This document shows positions 36,483-44,642 of a stretch of DNA of 61,458 nt, piece after piece. Each line of letters opens with the position of its first letter. The first letter of the stretch is position 1. The DNA comes from Prolixibacteraceae bacterium (GTDB lineage: Bacteria > Bacteroidota > Bacteroidia > Bacteroidales > Prolixibacteraceae). Below the pieces are notes generated by a model, which had not been told where the DNA came from, did not search any database, and worked only from the letters and a program-made list of their open reading frames with translations. Position numbers and translations under genes: made by a program. The stretch lies in the NCBI GenBank assembly GCA_019459525.1, contig JAIBEY010000078.1:1-61458 (forward strand), in the 5' to 3' direction.

Positions 36483-36631
36483 TAAGTTTGTTTCAGAAAC
36501 ACATAACGCGATTTTTTTCATGTAAAGAATTAAACAGCATCAGATTCATTCATCAACGGTATGTGTTCGCCTGACATATTGTTGTTAAGGTATTAAAACC
36601 ATCGAATCCCCCTTCGGTGGTTTTTTCTTTT
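36483..36631 (+). ncRNA. Candidate small RNA upstream of the PUL sigma gene
   Basis: A -7 box TAAGTTTG (36483-36490) with TTTA 18 bp upstream and a strong + strand terminator (36595-36631) frame an RNA of about 135 bases starting near 36497. No + strand gene of any size fits: the only frame is 11 codons (ATG 36561, MCSPDILLLRY). The interval lies in the 563-bp spacer between the PUL and the two-component locus. The rest of that spacer holds the palindrome at 36293 and a - strand terminator. Confidence 0.4.
36595..36631 (+). terminator. Plus-strand terminator without an upstream gene
   Basis: AAAACCATCGAA (36595-36606) pairs with TTCGGTGGTTTT (36613-36624) with one G-T pair and a C-rich loop. 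T6, C and T5 follow. Confidence 0.8.
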
Positions 36632-36642
36632 TATCCGGTTAT

Positions 36643-36674
36643 AAAAAAAGCGACCGGAAATAATCCCGGCCGCT
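36643..36674 (-). terminator. Terminator of the secreted Met/Pro-rich protein gene
   Basis: AGCGACCGG (36649-36657) pairs with CCGGCCGCT (36666-36674). On the - strand the stem is followed by T7. It lies about 80 bp after the stop of the 36756-37565 gene. Confidence 0.8.
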
Positions 36675-36755
36675 TCACCTGTTTTGCTGTTTAATTGTTC
36701 TCCTGTGTTTCAGATTTGGAGGTTTACCGAAACATCTCTTTAACGTATTATTGAA

Positions 36756-37565
36756 CTATTTATTTTCTTCAGTTTCAACTTCTACTTTAATTTCTTTTTC
36801 CATCATTTTTGTGTTATGATCTGCACCGTCAAATTCTTCGATGTGTACGGGTGCCTCAGGAACATCAATGTTATGGTCAAATTCGAAGTCAAAGGTCATA
36901 TTTTCAGGAGCGTCCGATTTTTTCCTGATAATCTCAATTTTTTCCCGGTCGCCACTCATTTCTTTTTTCTTGTATGAAATGATGTTAGGGTCGTTTAAAT
37001 CGATAATTTTTCCGGCATGTTGCATTTTCATCATTTTTACATGGGGCACTGGTGGAACCGGGGGCATCGGTGGAAAATGGTTTCTGTCAGCATCACTGAA
37101 ATAGATCATATGGTCTTTGTCGCCACCTTTCATCCTTTTTTTAACCACAATTTTCTTTCCCAGTGAATCAATGTCTTCAGTAATAATTTCCATATTCTCG
37201 CCCGAATCCATATTCCAGATCATCGGTTCTCCCGGTTTTCCGTCGTTATGTCTGAAAATCATTATATTTTCTTTTCCACCTTTACGGTCAACGGTTATGT
37301 CCATCTGCTGCCTTTTTGCAAATTCCGGATGCCTGAATTTTCCCATGGGTTTGTTTGGGTTGATGGTGTCGCCATTCCAGACAAAAACATCGTCAGTAGT
37401 CAGGATGGTATCGAGTTCCATCTTTTTCCCATTCTCAATTTTTGTCATCCTGATATGACGTTCTTTTTTGGGTTCCTGAGGTTCGTCGCTTTTCTGGATA
37501 AAAGTAAATGATAACAATGCTGATGTTAGTCCAGCTAATCCGAATGATAGCAATGTGTTTTTCAT
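36756..37565 (-). CDS. Secreted charged, Met/Pro-rich protein of unknown function
   Basis: A 269-residue protein with a Sec signal-like N-terminus (LLSFGLAGLTSALLSFTF, about residues 4-22). The mature part is very rich in Lys, Asp and Glu. It has a central segment NHFPPMPPVPPVPHVKMMKMQH (about residues 165-186; first 20 residues NHFPPMPPVPPVPHVKMMKM) rich in Pro, Met and His, and acidic C-terminal stretches. I recognise no family. It is transcribed divergently from a two-component system whose kinase has a similar MAPVPPMPPDVF segment in its periplasmic domain. The shared control region suggests it belongs to that system's regulon and may modulate the sensor. Metal binding through Met/His is possible but unproven. 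Confidence 0.7.
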   Translation of the reverse strand: MKNTLLSFGLAGLTSALLSFTFIQKSDEPQEPKKERHIRMTKIENGKKMELDTILTTDDVFVWNGDTINPNKPMGKFRHPEFAKRQQMDITVDRKGGKENIMIFRHNDGKPGEPMIWNMDSGENMEIITEDIDSLGKKIVVKKRMKGGDKDHMIYFSDADRNHFPPMPPVPPVPHVKMMKMQHAGKIIDLNDPNIISYKKKEMSGDREKIEIIRKKSDAPENMTFDFEFDHNIDVPEAPVHIEEFDGADHNTKMMEKEIKVEVETEENK

Positions 37566-37598
37566 GGTTCTATTTTTTTAGTGAATTATTTCTGCGAA

Positions 37599-37626
37599 CA
37601 AAGATACGGCAGTTGCTCGCGAACAA
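37599..37626 (-). promoter_or_regulatory. Promoter of the secreted protein gene
   Basis: On the - strand, TTG (plus-strand CAA 37624-37626) and TATCTTTG (plus-strand CAAAGATA 37599-37606) are 17 bp apart. The -7 box is a perfect match and lies 34 bp before the start codon. Confidence 0.65.
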
Positions 37627-37629
37627 TGA

Positions 37630-37666
37630 GTTAAGGCGCGGTTAAAGTCTGTTAACAAAAAGTTAA
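37630..37666. promoter_or_regulatory. Four phased GTTAA boxes, response-regulator site candidate
   Basis: GTTAA occurs at 37630, 37641, 37651 and 37662, spaced 11, 10 and 11 bp. Two of them extend to GTTAAAGTC (37641-37649 and 37662-37670), 21 bp apart. Tandem half-sites on one helical face with this spacing are how OmpR/PhoB-type regulators bind. The array sits between the two divergent promoters, upstream of the regulator's own operon. Confidence 0.6.
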
Positions 37667-37693
37667 AGTCCTATCAACGGGGTATTTAATGCT

Positions 37694-37701
37694 TATCTTT
37701 G
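37694..37701 (+). promoter_or_regulatory. Promoter -7 box of the two-component operon
   Basis: TATCTTTG is a perfect TAnnTTTG, 48 bp before the kinase GTG start. The GTTAA array ends 27 bp upstream of it, in place of a good -33 element, as expected for an activated promoter. Confidence 0.65.
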
Positions 37702-37748
37702 AAGCATCAAGTAACCGTGTTGCGGATCATTAACTTAATTTATTCAGC

Positions 37749-39395
37749 GTGAACAAAAAAATCATCACCGGACTTATTGCCCTGATGGGTGTTTCGATTA
37801 TCGGAATCATCATTATTCAGTTGGTATGGATGAATAATGCCATTCGGGTCAGGAATGAATTGTTCGACCGCAGCGTAAACGAAGCGCTTACCAGTACCAC
37901 TAACCGGCTCGAAACATTACAGGATTTTCGTTTGATTAACCATTTTTCGTTTAACGATACGGTTCATTTTCAGGGCATGGCGCCAGTGCCACCCATGCCT
38001 CCGGATGTGTTCAGGCCAGCTCCTGAAAGGGTAGTTGCTCACAGGAGAAGGTTATCGAACAGGAGAATTGAAATGGTTCTTAAAGCCGATAATAAGAAAA
38101 ATGGCTACCAGTATCAGATTTCTACAAAAATGGATACAATTCAGTCGGGTAAAGGGAGTTTTATTTTTATTAATTCTGACAGCATGATCCGTAATCTCGA
38201 TTCGGTTTATGCACACGGAATTAATCGGTTCGATTCGCTTGTCGGACAGTTTGATATCAGGTCTGATTCTGCTGATAAACTTAGGCAACGTATCGAGGTT
38301 AAGACACATAAGCTGAAACGGGTTGCCAATCAGGTTGTTCAGGAAATATCGACATGGGAAGAGGATGTGCCGCTTGAACGGGTATCGGAAGTGCTGAAAA
38401 AGGAGCTCGAAAACCGGAATATCCCCATTCCATTCGAGTTAGGTATTATTAAAGATTCGGTTATCTCAGATAAATCAGTCAGTGCCGATACGGTATTTCT
38501 TGGTAAAAGCAATTACAAGGCCAACCTTTATCCCAACGGGATTTTCCGGAAAGACGTACGCCTTTCGGTGTATTTTCCCGATAAAGATTCGTTTATATAC
38601 AAAACCCTGAATTGGTTGCTGTTAATTTCTCTCATTTTTTCGATAATCGTATTGGTCACTTTTGCTGTCAGTATCTATTTTTTGCTCAGGCAAAAAAAGA
38701 TATCCGAAATGAAATCGGATTTTATCAACAACATGACCCATGAGTTTAAAACGCCAATTGCCACCATCTCAGTTGCCGCCGATTCCATTACGAATCAAAA
38801 GATCATTGAAAACCCCGAGCGCATCCGCTATTTTGTTGAGATGATTAAAAAAGAGAACGTGCGGATGAACCGGCAGGTGGAAGATATTCTGACTATTGCC
38901 CGGCTTGATAAAAAAGATTTTGAGTTTAAATGGGAAGCTTTCAATTTACACCACGTTATTGAAGATGCCATACAAAGTATTGTGCTTCAGGTTGAAAAAA
39001 AAGGAGGCACTGTTACCAGCGAACTTACAGCGGTCAATCCGGTAGCAACAAGCGATTTGTGTCATTTTGCAAACCTGGTTTACAACCTGCTCGATAATGC
39101 CAACAAGTATTCGTTAAACGCTCCTGAAATCAAAATATCGACCCGCAATACGACTAAAGGCGTGCTGATTCTGGTTGAAGACAAAGGTATTGGGATGACT
39201 AAAGCGGTACAGAGTCGCATCTTCGAACGGTTTTACCGGCAAACCAGCGGAAATATTCACAATGTGAAAGGATTTGGATTGGGCCTCAGCTATGTGAAAG
39301 CCGTGTTGGAAGCCAACCGGGGAAGCATTAATGTACACAGCGAACCAGGTAAAGGGAGCCGCTTTGACGTTTTTATTCCTTTTATCCGGGAATAG
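37749..39395 (+). CDS. Sensor histidine kinase, PhoR/CpxA-like layout
   Basis: A 548-residue membrane kinase. One membrane segment (about 5-27), a periplasmic sensor domain of about 260 residues with a Pro/Met segment (MAPVPPMPPDVFRPAP, about 77-92), a second segment (about 293-315), then the transmitter. The H-box is NNMTHEFKTPIATIS with H331, the N-box NLVYNLLDNANKYS, and the G-boxes VEDKGIGM and GFGLGLSYVK. The start is GTG 37749 (MNKKIITGLIALMG), since no ATG precedes the first membrane segment. Its regulator follows by 25 bp. The divergent secreted protein shares the Pro/Met motif. Confidence 0.9.
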   Translation: MNKKIITGLIALMGVSIIGIIIIQLVWMNNAIRVRNELFDRSVNEALTSTTNRLETLQDFRLINHFSFNDTVHFQGMAPVPPMPPDVFRPAPERVVAHRRRLSNRRIEMVLKADNKKNGYQYQISTKMDTIQSGKGSFIFINSDSMIRNLDSVYAHGINRFDSLVGQFDIRSDSADKLRQRIEVKTHKLKRVANQVVQEISTWEEDVPLERVSEVLKKELENRNIPIPFELGIIKDSVISDKSVSADTVFLGKSNYKANLYPNGIFRKDVRLSVYFPDKDSFIYKTLNWLLLISLIFSIIVLVTFAVSIYFLLRQKKISEMKSDFINNMTHEFKTPIATISVAADSITNQKIIENPERIRYFVEMIKKENVRMNRQVEDILTIARLDKKDFEFKWEAFNLHHVIEDAIQSIVLQVEKKGGTVTSELTAVNPVATSDLCHFANLVYNLLDNANKYSLNAPEIKISTRNTTKGVLILVEDKGIGMTKAVQSRIFERFYRQTSGNIHNVKGFGLGLSYVKAVLEANRGSINVHSEPGKGSRFDVFIPFIRE

Positions 39396-39420
39396 TTATA
39401 TTTACAATTAAAATCAGCGC

Positions 39421-40113
39421 ATGACTCAAAAACCTCATATCTTTCTGGTCGAAGATGACCTTAGTTTTGGAGCTGTACTTAAATCGTACCTCGAAATCAA
39501 CGATTTTGAAGTGGATTGGGTGGACGACGGACAGCATGCCTTGAATCAATTTAAAAAAGCAAGTTTTGATATTTGTATTCTCGATGTGATGTTACCCCAT
39601 GTCGATGGGTTTACTATTGGTACTGAAATCAGGAAGCTGAATGCCGGGGTCCCGATACTGTTTTTGACGGCTAAAAATCTTAGGGACGATGTGTTGAAAG
39701 GCTATCGCATTGGCGCCGACGATTACATTACCAAACCTTTTGATACCGAAGTGCTTATTTTTAAGCTTAAAGCTATTCTGAAAAGACAGTCAGGAACACC
39801 AGTTAAAGAATCTGACTTTTACCAGATTGGCAGTTATTTGTTCGATTTTAAATTGCGAACCATCGATCGCAATAATTCGAAGCAAAAACTGTCGCCCAAA
39901 GAAGCGGAACTGCTTAAAATGTTGTGTGATAACCAAAATGAGTTATTGCCCCGCGAAACAGCGCTCAAAAAAATATGGGGCGACGATGGTTATTTTACTG
40001 CCCGAAGCATGGATGTTTACCTGACCAAGCTGCGTAAACTTTTTGCCGAAGATACTTCTGTAGAAATCCGAAATATACACGGGAGTGGATTTATGCTTGA
40101 AATTAAATCCTGA
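39421..40113 (+). CDS. OmpR-family response regulator
   Basis: A 230-residue regulator with a receiver domain (phosphoacceptor D55 in CILDVMLPHVDG, acidic pair near the N-terminus in VEDD, conserved Lys in YITKPFD) and a C-terminal winged helix (KLSPKEAELLKMLCDNQ ... RSMDVYLTKLRKLF). It forms a pair with the kinase just upstream and is the natural candidate to bind the GTTAA array in the promoter region. Confidence 0.93.
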   Translation: MTQKPHIFLVEDDLSFGAVLKSYLEINDFEVDWVDDGQHALNQFKKASFDICILDVMLPHVDGFTIGTEIRKLNAGVPILFLTAKNLRDDVLKGYRIGADDYITKPFDTEVLIFKLKAILKRQSGTPVKESDFYQIGSYLFDFKLRTIDRNNSKQKLSPKEAELLKMLCDNQNELLPRETALKKIWGDDGYFTARSMDVYLTKLRKLFAEDTSVEIRNIHGSGFMLEIKS

Positions 40114-40141
40114 TTGTCATACTCCTGTTAATCAGTTTTTA

Positions 40142-40149
40142 TACCTTTG
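40142..40149 (+). promoter_or_regulatory. Promoter -7 box of nadB
   Basis: TACCTTTG is a perfect TAnnTTTG 27 bp before ATG 40177. It overlaps the TTG at 40147 that could otherwise be taken for the start of nadB, which supports the ATG. Confidence 0.65.
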
Positions 40150-40176
40150 CGCCCTCTCAGAAAAATTTTTCTGCAA

Positions 40177-41766
40177 ATGGCACATGCTACTTCCATTGAA
40201 ATTAAAGAATTCGACACCATCATCGTTGGTAGTGGTTTGGCTGGTCTTACAGCCGCTTACCATGCCTCCAAAAACGGTAATGTTGCCATCATAACCAAAT
40301 CTCAGCTCGACATCAGCAATTCGTATTATGCACAGGGAGGCATAGCGGCTGTTACTGCTCCGGAAGATTCGTTCGAATCACATATTCAGGATACCATGGT
40401 TGCTGGTCGTGAACTTTGCGATCGCGATGCTGTGGAAATTCTGGTTTCCGAAGGACAAAAATGTGTTCAGGAATTGATAAGCCTGGGAATGGAATTCGAT
40501 AAGGAAAATGGCGAATTCGTGCTTGGCCTTGAAGGCGGGCATACTCATCGGCGTATTCTTCATGCGGGAGGTGATGCTACCGGAAAGGGGCTTACCTGTT
40601 TTATGCTGAAAAAGGTTCAGGAACAAAAAAATATCCAGGTTTTTGAATATACAACTGTGGTTGAACTTTTAGTTGAAGGCCAGTTGTGTGTTGGTGTCCA
40701 GGCTTTTGATTTTGTAACCGGGAACAACGTTATTTTTAAATCAAAAGCAACCATAATAGCAACAGGTGGACTATCAAGAATTTACGACCGCTCGACGAAC
40801 CCGCACACGGCAACCGGCGACGGAATCGCGTTGGCCTATCATGCCGGAGCTAAACTTTCCGATATCGAGTTTATCCAGTTTCATCCATCGGCGTTGTATA
40901 TTCCCGGAGAAGAAGCTTTCCTGATCAGCGAGGCTGTACGCGGAGAAGGTGCCTGGTTGCTGAATCAGGAAGGAGAGCGGTTCATGCAACATATTCATCC
41001 GCTGGCAGAGCTTGCCCCGCGAGATGTGGTGGCCTATGCCATTTACAACCAGTTGCAGTTGCATCATGCCGATTTTGTTTATCTGAGCCTGAAACATCTC
41101 AATCCGGAATCAATAAAAAAACGCTTTTCGACGATTTACAATACACTGTTAAAATATCACATCGATTTCACCAGTGATTTATTACCCATTTCGCCGGCGG
41201 CACATTATATGGTTGGGGGTATTCAAACCGACTTGCACGGGGAAACCAATATCGCAGGTCTTTTTGCCTGTGGCGAAGTTGCTTCAACCGGAGTGATGGG
41301 GGCCAACAGGCTTGCCAGTAATTCGTTGCTCGAGTGTTTGGTTTTTGGAAAACGTGCCGCCGAAAAAGCTACCCAAAGAAAAAGTACGGGTGTTACTTTG
41401 CCCGAAATAAATGATATTCGCGTGGATACCGGTAATGAAAACCTGTTTCTGGAGACTAAAAACCGCATCGCCACACTTATGAGCAAAAAAGCGGGAATTG
41501 TTCGTTCCGAAGAAAAGCTGGGTGAGGCTATTGCCGAATTGAATTCGATTAAAAAACAATTACCGGAAATAATTAACGAATACAATCTTTTAAAAATCAA
41601 ACACATTGTTGATATTTGCACCCTCATTTGCGAATCAGCTTTAATTCGTAAAGAAAGCCGTGGCGGACACATTCGTGAAGATTTTCAGAAAGAGAATCCT
41701 GAGTTGTGTGCACACCTGATTCAACAAAAGGGGCACCCATATAAATTTGAAGAAGTCAGAAAATAG
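40177..41766 (+). CDS. nadB: L-aspartate oxidase NadB
   Basis: FAD enzyme that oxidises L-aspartate to iminoaspartate, the first step of NAD synthesis from aspartate. The FAD-binding motif IIVGSGLAGLTAAYHA is near the N-terminus, followed by NSYYAQGGIAA, the substrate-region HTHRRILHAGGDATGK and the C-terminal GLFACGEVASTGVMGANRLASNSL. ATG 40177 (MAHATSIEIKEF) gives 529 residues. It is 1 bp from nadC. nadA is not in the window, so quinolinate synthase is encoded elsewhere. Confidence 0.96.
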   Translation: MAHATSIEIKEFDTIIVGSGLAGLTAAYHASKNGNVAIITKSQLDISNSYYAQGGIAAVTAPEDSFESHIQDTMVAGRELCDRDAVEILVSEGQKCVQELISLGMEFDKENGEFVLGLEGGHTHRRILHAGGDATGKGLTCFMLKKVQEQKNIQVFEYTTVVELLVEGQLCVGVQAFDFVTGNNVIFKSKATIIATGGLSRIYDRSTNPHTATGDGIALAYHAGAKLSDIEFIQFHPSALYIPGEEAFLISEAVRGEGAWLLNQEGERFMQHIHPLAELAPRDVVAYAIYNQLQLHHADFVYLSLKHLNPESIKKRFSTIYNTLLKYHIDFTSDLLPISPAAHYMVGGIQTDLHGETNIAGLFACGEVASTGVMGANRLASNSLLECLVFGKRAAEKATQRKSTGVTLPEINDIRVDTGNENLFLETKNRIATLMSKKAGIVRSEEKLGEAIAELNSIKKQLPEIINEYNLLKIKHIVDICTLICESALIRKESRGGHIREDFQKENPELCAHLIQQKGHPYKFEEVRK

Positions 41767-41767
41767 G

Positions 41768-42610
41768 ATGAACGAAATTGAATTAAAAGCAGCGCAAACG
41801 CTCATCGGGTTGGCCTTATCGGAAGATGTAGGCGAAGGGGATATTACAACCGATAACATTATACCGGCAGAAACTAGGCGTAAAGCAAAAATGGTGGCGA
41901 AGGCCGACGGTATTGTGGCCGGGCTTCCGGTTGCTGAAATGGTTTTTAAAAGTCTTGATCCGGACCTGGTTTGGATCGTGCTTACTCCTGAAGGATCCAA
42001 AGTGAAACGAGGCGATGTGATGGTAGAATTCGAAGGAACCTACCGGGCTTTACTCACTGGCGAACGTACAGCGCTTAATTTTTTGCAGCGCTTGTCAGGA
42101 ATAGCTACGATGTCGGGAAAATACGCTGATGCAGTTAAGGATTACAAAACCATTATTCTGGATACGCGCAAAACATTGCCCGGATTCAGGATGCTCGATA
42201 AATATGCGGTGAAAACCGGTGGAGCCAGCAATCACCGGATTGGGCTATACGATATGGCTATGATTAAAGATAACCACATCGAAGTTGCCGGAGGAATAAC
42301 AAAAGCAGTTAACGCGGTTCGCAGTAATATAAAAGAAGGAATCAAAATTGAAGTGGAAACGACTACGATAGCCCAGGTACAGGAAGCTATTGATGCCGGT
42401 GCAGATATCATCATGCTCGATAATATGGATAACGAAACCATGCGCAAAAGCGTGGAATTGATAGCCGGGCGAGCTAAGGTGGAAGCATCGGGGAATATGA
42501 CGCTTGAACGGTTGAGGGAAGTAGCCGCTACGGGTGTCGATTACATTTCAATAGGTGCACTCACTCATTCGGTTAGTGCATTGGATATCAGTCAACGTTT
42601 AGAAGATTAA
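41768..42610 (+). CDS. nadC: Nicotinate-nucleotide pyrophosphorylase NadC
   Basis: Converts quinolinate and PRPP to nicotinate mononucleotide. Typical motifs are LSEDVGEGDITTDNI, ERTALNFLQRLSGIATMSG, TRKTLPGFRMLDKYAV and IMLDNMDNETMRKSVEL, the last near the phosphate site. ATG 41768 (MNEIELKAAQTLIG) follows the nadB stop by one base; an upstream TTG inside nadB is not needed. Length is 280, standard for the family. Confidence 0.96.
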   Translation: MNEIELKAAQTLIGLALSEDVGEGDITTDNIIPAETRRKAKMVAKADGIVAGLPVAEMVFKSLDPDLVWIVLTPEGSKVKRGDVMVEFEGTYRALLTGERTALNFLQRLSGIATMSGKYADAVKDYKTIILDTRKTLPGFRMLDKYAVKTGGASNHRIGLYDMAMIKDNHIEVAGGITKAVNAVRSNIKEGIKIEVETTTIAQVQEAIDAGADIIMLDNMDNETMRKSVELIAGRAKVEASGNMTLERLREVAATGVDYISIGALTHSVSALDISQRLED

Positions 42611-42613
42611 TAC

Positions 42614-43351
42614 TTGATAAATCTCGTAATAGATATTGGTAATAGTCGCACAAAGATTGCTTTGTTCAATCAGCACGACCTGATGTTTAATGTTCCTATC
42701 GACCATTTAACCATTGGCCATGTCCAGATGCTGAAGAATGAACATCCGCAATTAACAAAGGCTATTCTTTCGAGTGTTAAGCCGAAAGACGAAGAATTGA
42801 TTCGTTTCTTGTCTGAAAATTTTGATCAGTTTATTGAACTCGATCATTTGACCGAATTGCCAATCGAAAATTGTTATGAAACGCCCGAAACATTGGGGAA
42901 AGACCGTTTGGCTGCTGCGGTTGGTGCCAACGAACTTTTTCCGGATCAAAATTTGCTGGTCATTGATGCGGGTACAGCTATAACCTACGATCTGGTTTCG
43001 GAAAAGAATCAGTTTATAGGTGGAAATATTTCCCCGGGGCTGGAAATGCGTTTCAAAGCTTTAAACCAACTTACAGGTAAATTGCCTCTTGTGAATTATG
43101 CTGATGATTTTCAGTGGATTGGTAAAAATACAACGGATGCTATACGTGCGGGTGTTCAAAATGGAGTTCTGTTTGAAATTGGGCAAACGATAGATTTGTT
43201 TAACAGAAATTACCAAAATTTACAGATCATTATGACCGGAGGTGACTCCAATTTTTTTGATAGAAAATTAAATTATACCATATTTGTACATTTTAACTTA
43301 ACCCTAATCGGTTTAAACAGGATACTGGAACACAATGCTAAAAAGAAATAA
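42614..43351 (+). CDS. coaX: Type III pantothenate kinase CoaX
   Basis: Phosphorylates pantothenate, the first step of coenzyme A synthesis. The ASKHA-fold motifs are LVIDIGNSRTKIALF at the N-terminus, GKDRLAAAVGA (about residues 95-105), LVIDAGTAITYDLV and GGNISPGLEMRFKALNQLT. The start is TTG 42614 (MINLVIDIGN), which places the first motif correctly; no ATG fits. It lies 3 bp after nadC and overlaps the next gene by 17 bp, so cofactor genes run into an outer membrane group. Confidence 0.93.
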   Translation: MINLVIDIGNSRTKIALFNQHDLMFNVPIDHLTIGHVQMLKNEHPQLTKAILSSVKPKDEELIRFLSENFDQFIELDHLTELPIENCYETPETLGKDRLAAAVGANELFPDQNLLVIDAGTAITYDLVSEKNQFIGGNISPGLEMRFKALNQLTGKLPLVNYADDFQWIGKNTTDAIRAGVQNGVLFEIGQTIDLFNRNYQNLQIIMTGGDSNFFDRKLNYTIFVHFNLTLIGLNRILEHNAKKK

Positions 43352-44612
43352 TGCTTTAATCGTCGTTATAGTTTTGATTATCTGTGGATTCTCTGGCTTT
43401 GCGCAAAACAACAACACAACATCTCCATTTTCCAGATACGGAATTGGAGATTTGCATCATTATGGGTATGGCCGTACCGCAGCCATGGGAGGTGCATCGC
43501 TGGGAAGCAGGCACAGTGTTCAGATCAATTCTGCCAACCCGGCATCCTATACCGCCAACGATAGTCTTTCATTCATTTTTGATTTCGGTATCGACGGGAC
43601 TTTTTCGAACTATAAGGGCGATAAAGGTTCTATGAAGGCGAAGGATGTTAATTTTAGATATTTCTCATTAAGCTGGCCGGTTAATAGATGGTTTGGTGCT
43701 GCCATGGGAATTCAGCCTTTTTCAGATATGGGCTACGAAGTCGGTTTTTATGAAAATATGACCGGAATTGGTAATGTCTATCACAGCTATAAAGGTGAGG
43801 GAACTACTTCAAAAGCATTTTTTGGTGCCGCTGTTAAACCTTTCAAAGGGCTTTCGGTTGGGGCAAACCTTAATTATATATTTGGTCGTCTGAGTAAAAA
43901 CACGGGCATCGGTTTTGACGACGCTTCACTTTTTTATATTTCGAGAACGGAAGGTACCCGGCTGCGTGATTTTACCATGACTTACGGACTTCAATACGAC
44001 CTGGAGGTTAAAAAAAATCAGTTCTTAACGCTGGGGGTTACCTTCGAACCCCAAACCGACCTAACAGTTCTTCACCGTCTGTTTTCGTACAAAGCTATCT
44101 CGGTTGGATCAAGTACTCTTTCGGATACACTTGAGTTAGTAACTGAAAGTAAAGATCAGATCAAACTGCCTACAACGTTTGGTGTGGGGTTGTCATACAG
44201 TCAATTGAATAAACTGGAGATCAATGCGGATTATTATTATGCCGGTTGGAGCAAATCAACTTTCTACGGACAATCTGATGAGCTGATTACCAATCAAAGC
44301 CGAATTTCTGCGGGTGTGGAATATATTCCGGAAGCGTTTTCTATCCGGAGTTACTTAAAAAGGGTAAAATACCGTGCCGGGCTACACTATGAAAATTCAT
44401 ACTTAAAACTTAACAATCATCAGATAAAGGATTTTGGCATAAGTTTTGGAGCTGGTATTCCGTTCCCAAAATCGAAATCGACTGCTAATTTAGCCGTTGA
44501 GTTTGGAAAGAAAGGAACAACCAAGGATAATCTGATCAGAAATAATTATACAAAATTGAGCCTGTATCTCAATCTTTACGATTATTGGTTCGTGAAACGC
44601 AAATTTGATTAA
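43335..44612 (+). CDS. Outer membrane beta-barrel protein, Bacteroidota family
   Basis: A 425-residue exported protein. A signal peptide (about residues 1-23, ending GFSGFAQ) precedes a sequence with many alternating hydrophobic strands and an aromatic C-terminus (LNLYDYWFVKRKFD). The start SPFSRYGIGDLHHYGYGRT and the glycine-rich strands resemble FadL/PorV-like barrels found in Bacteroidota. No substrate is known. It overlaps coaX by 17 bp and stands upstream of TPR and lptC genes, so a role in envelope assembly is possible. Confidence 0.75.
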   Translation: MLKRNNALIVVIVLIICGFSGFAQNNNTTSPFSRYGIGDLHHYGYGRTAAMGGASLGSRHSVQINSANPASYTANDSLSFIFDFGIDGTFSNYKGDKGSMKAKDVNFRYFSLSWPVNRWFGAAMGIQPFSDMGYEVGFYENMTGIGNVYHSYKGEGTTSKAFFGAAVKPFKGLSVGANLNYIFGRLSKNTGIGFDDASLFYISRTEGTRLRDFTMTYGLQYDLEVKKNQFLTLGVTFEPQTDLTVLHRLFSYKAISVGSSTLSDTLELVTESKDQIKLPTTFGVGLSYSQLNKLEINADYYYAGWSKSTFYGQSDELITNQSRISAGVEYIPEAFSIRSYLKRVKYRAGLHYENSYLKLNNHQIKDFGISFGAGIPFPKSKSTANLAVEFGKKGTTKDNLIRNNYTKLSLYLNLYDYWFVKRKFD

Positions 44613-44642
44613 GAAAGACAAAACCAAATAAAAACAAATAAG

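Noticed and set aside
40147-40176. TTG 40147 as the nadB start
   Set aside because: It lies inside the -7 promoter box; ATG 40177 fits the family N-terminus.
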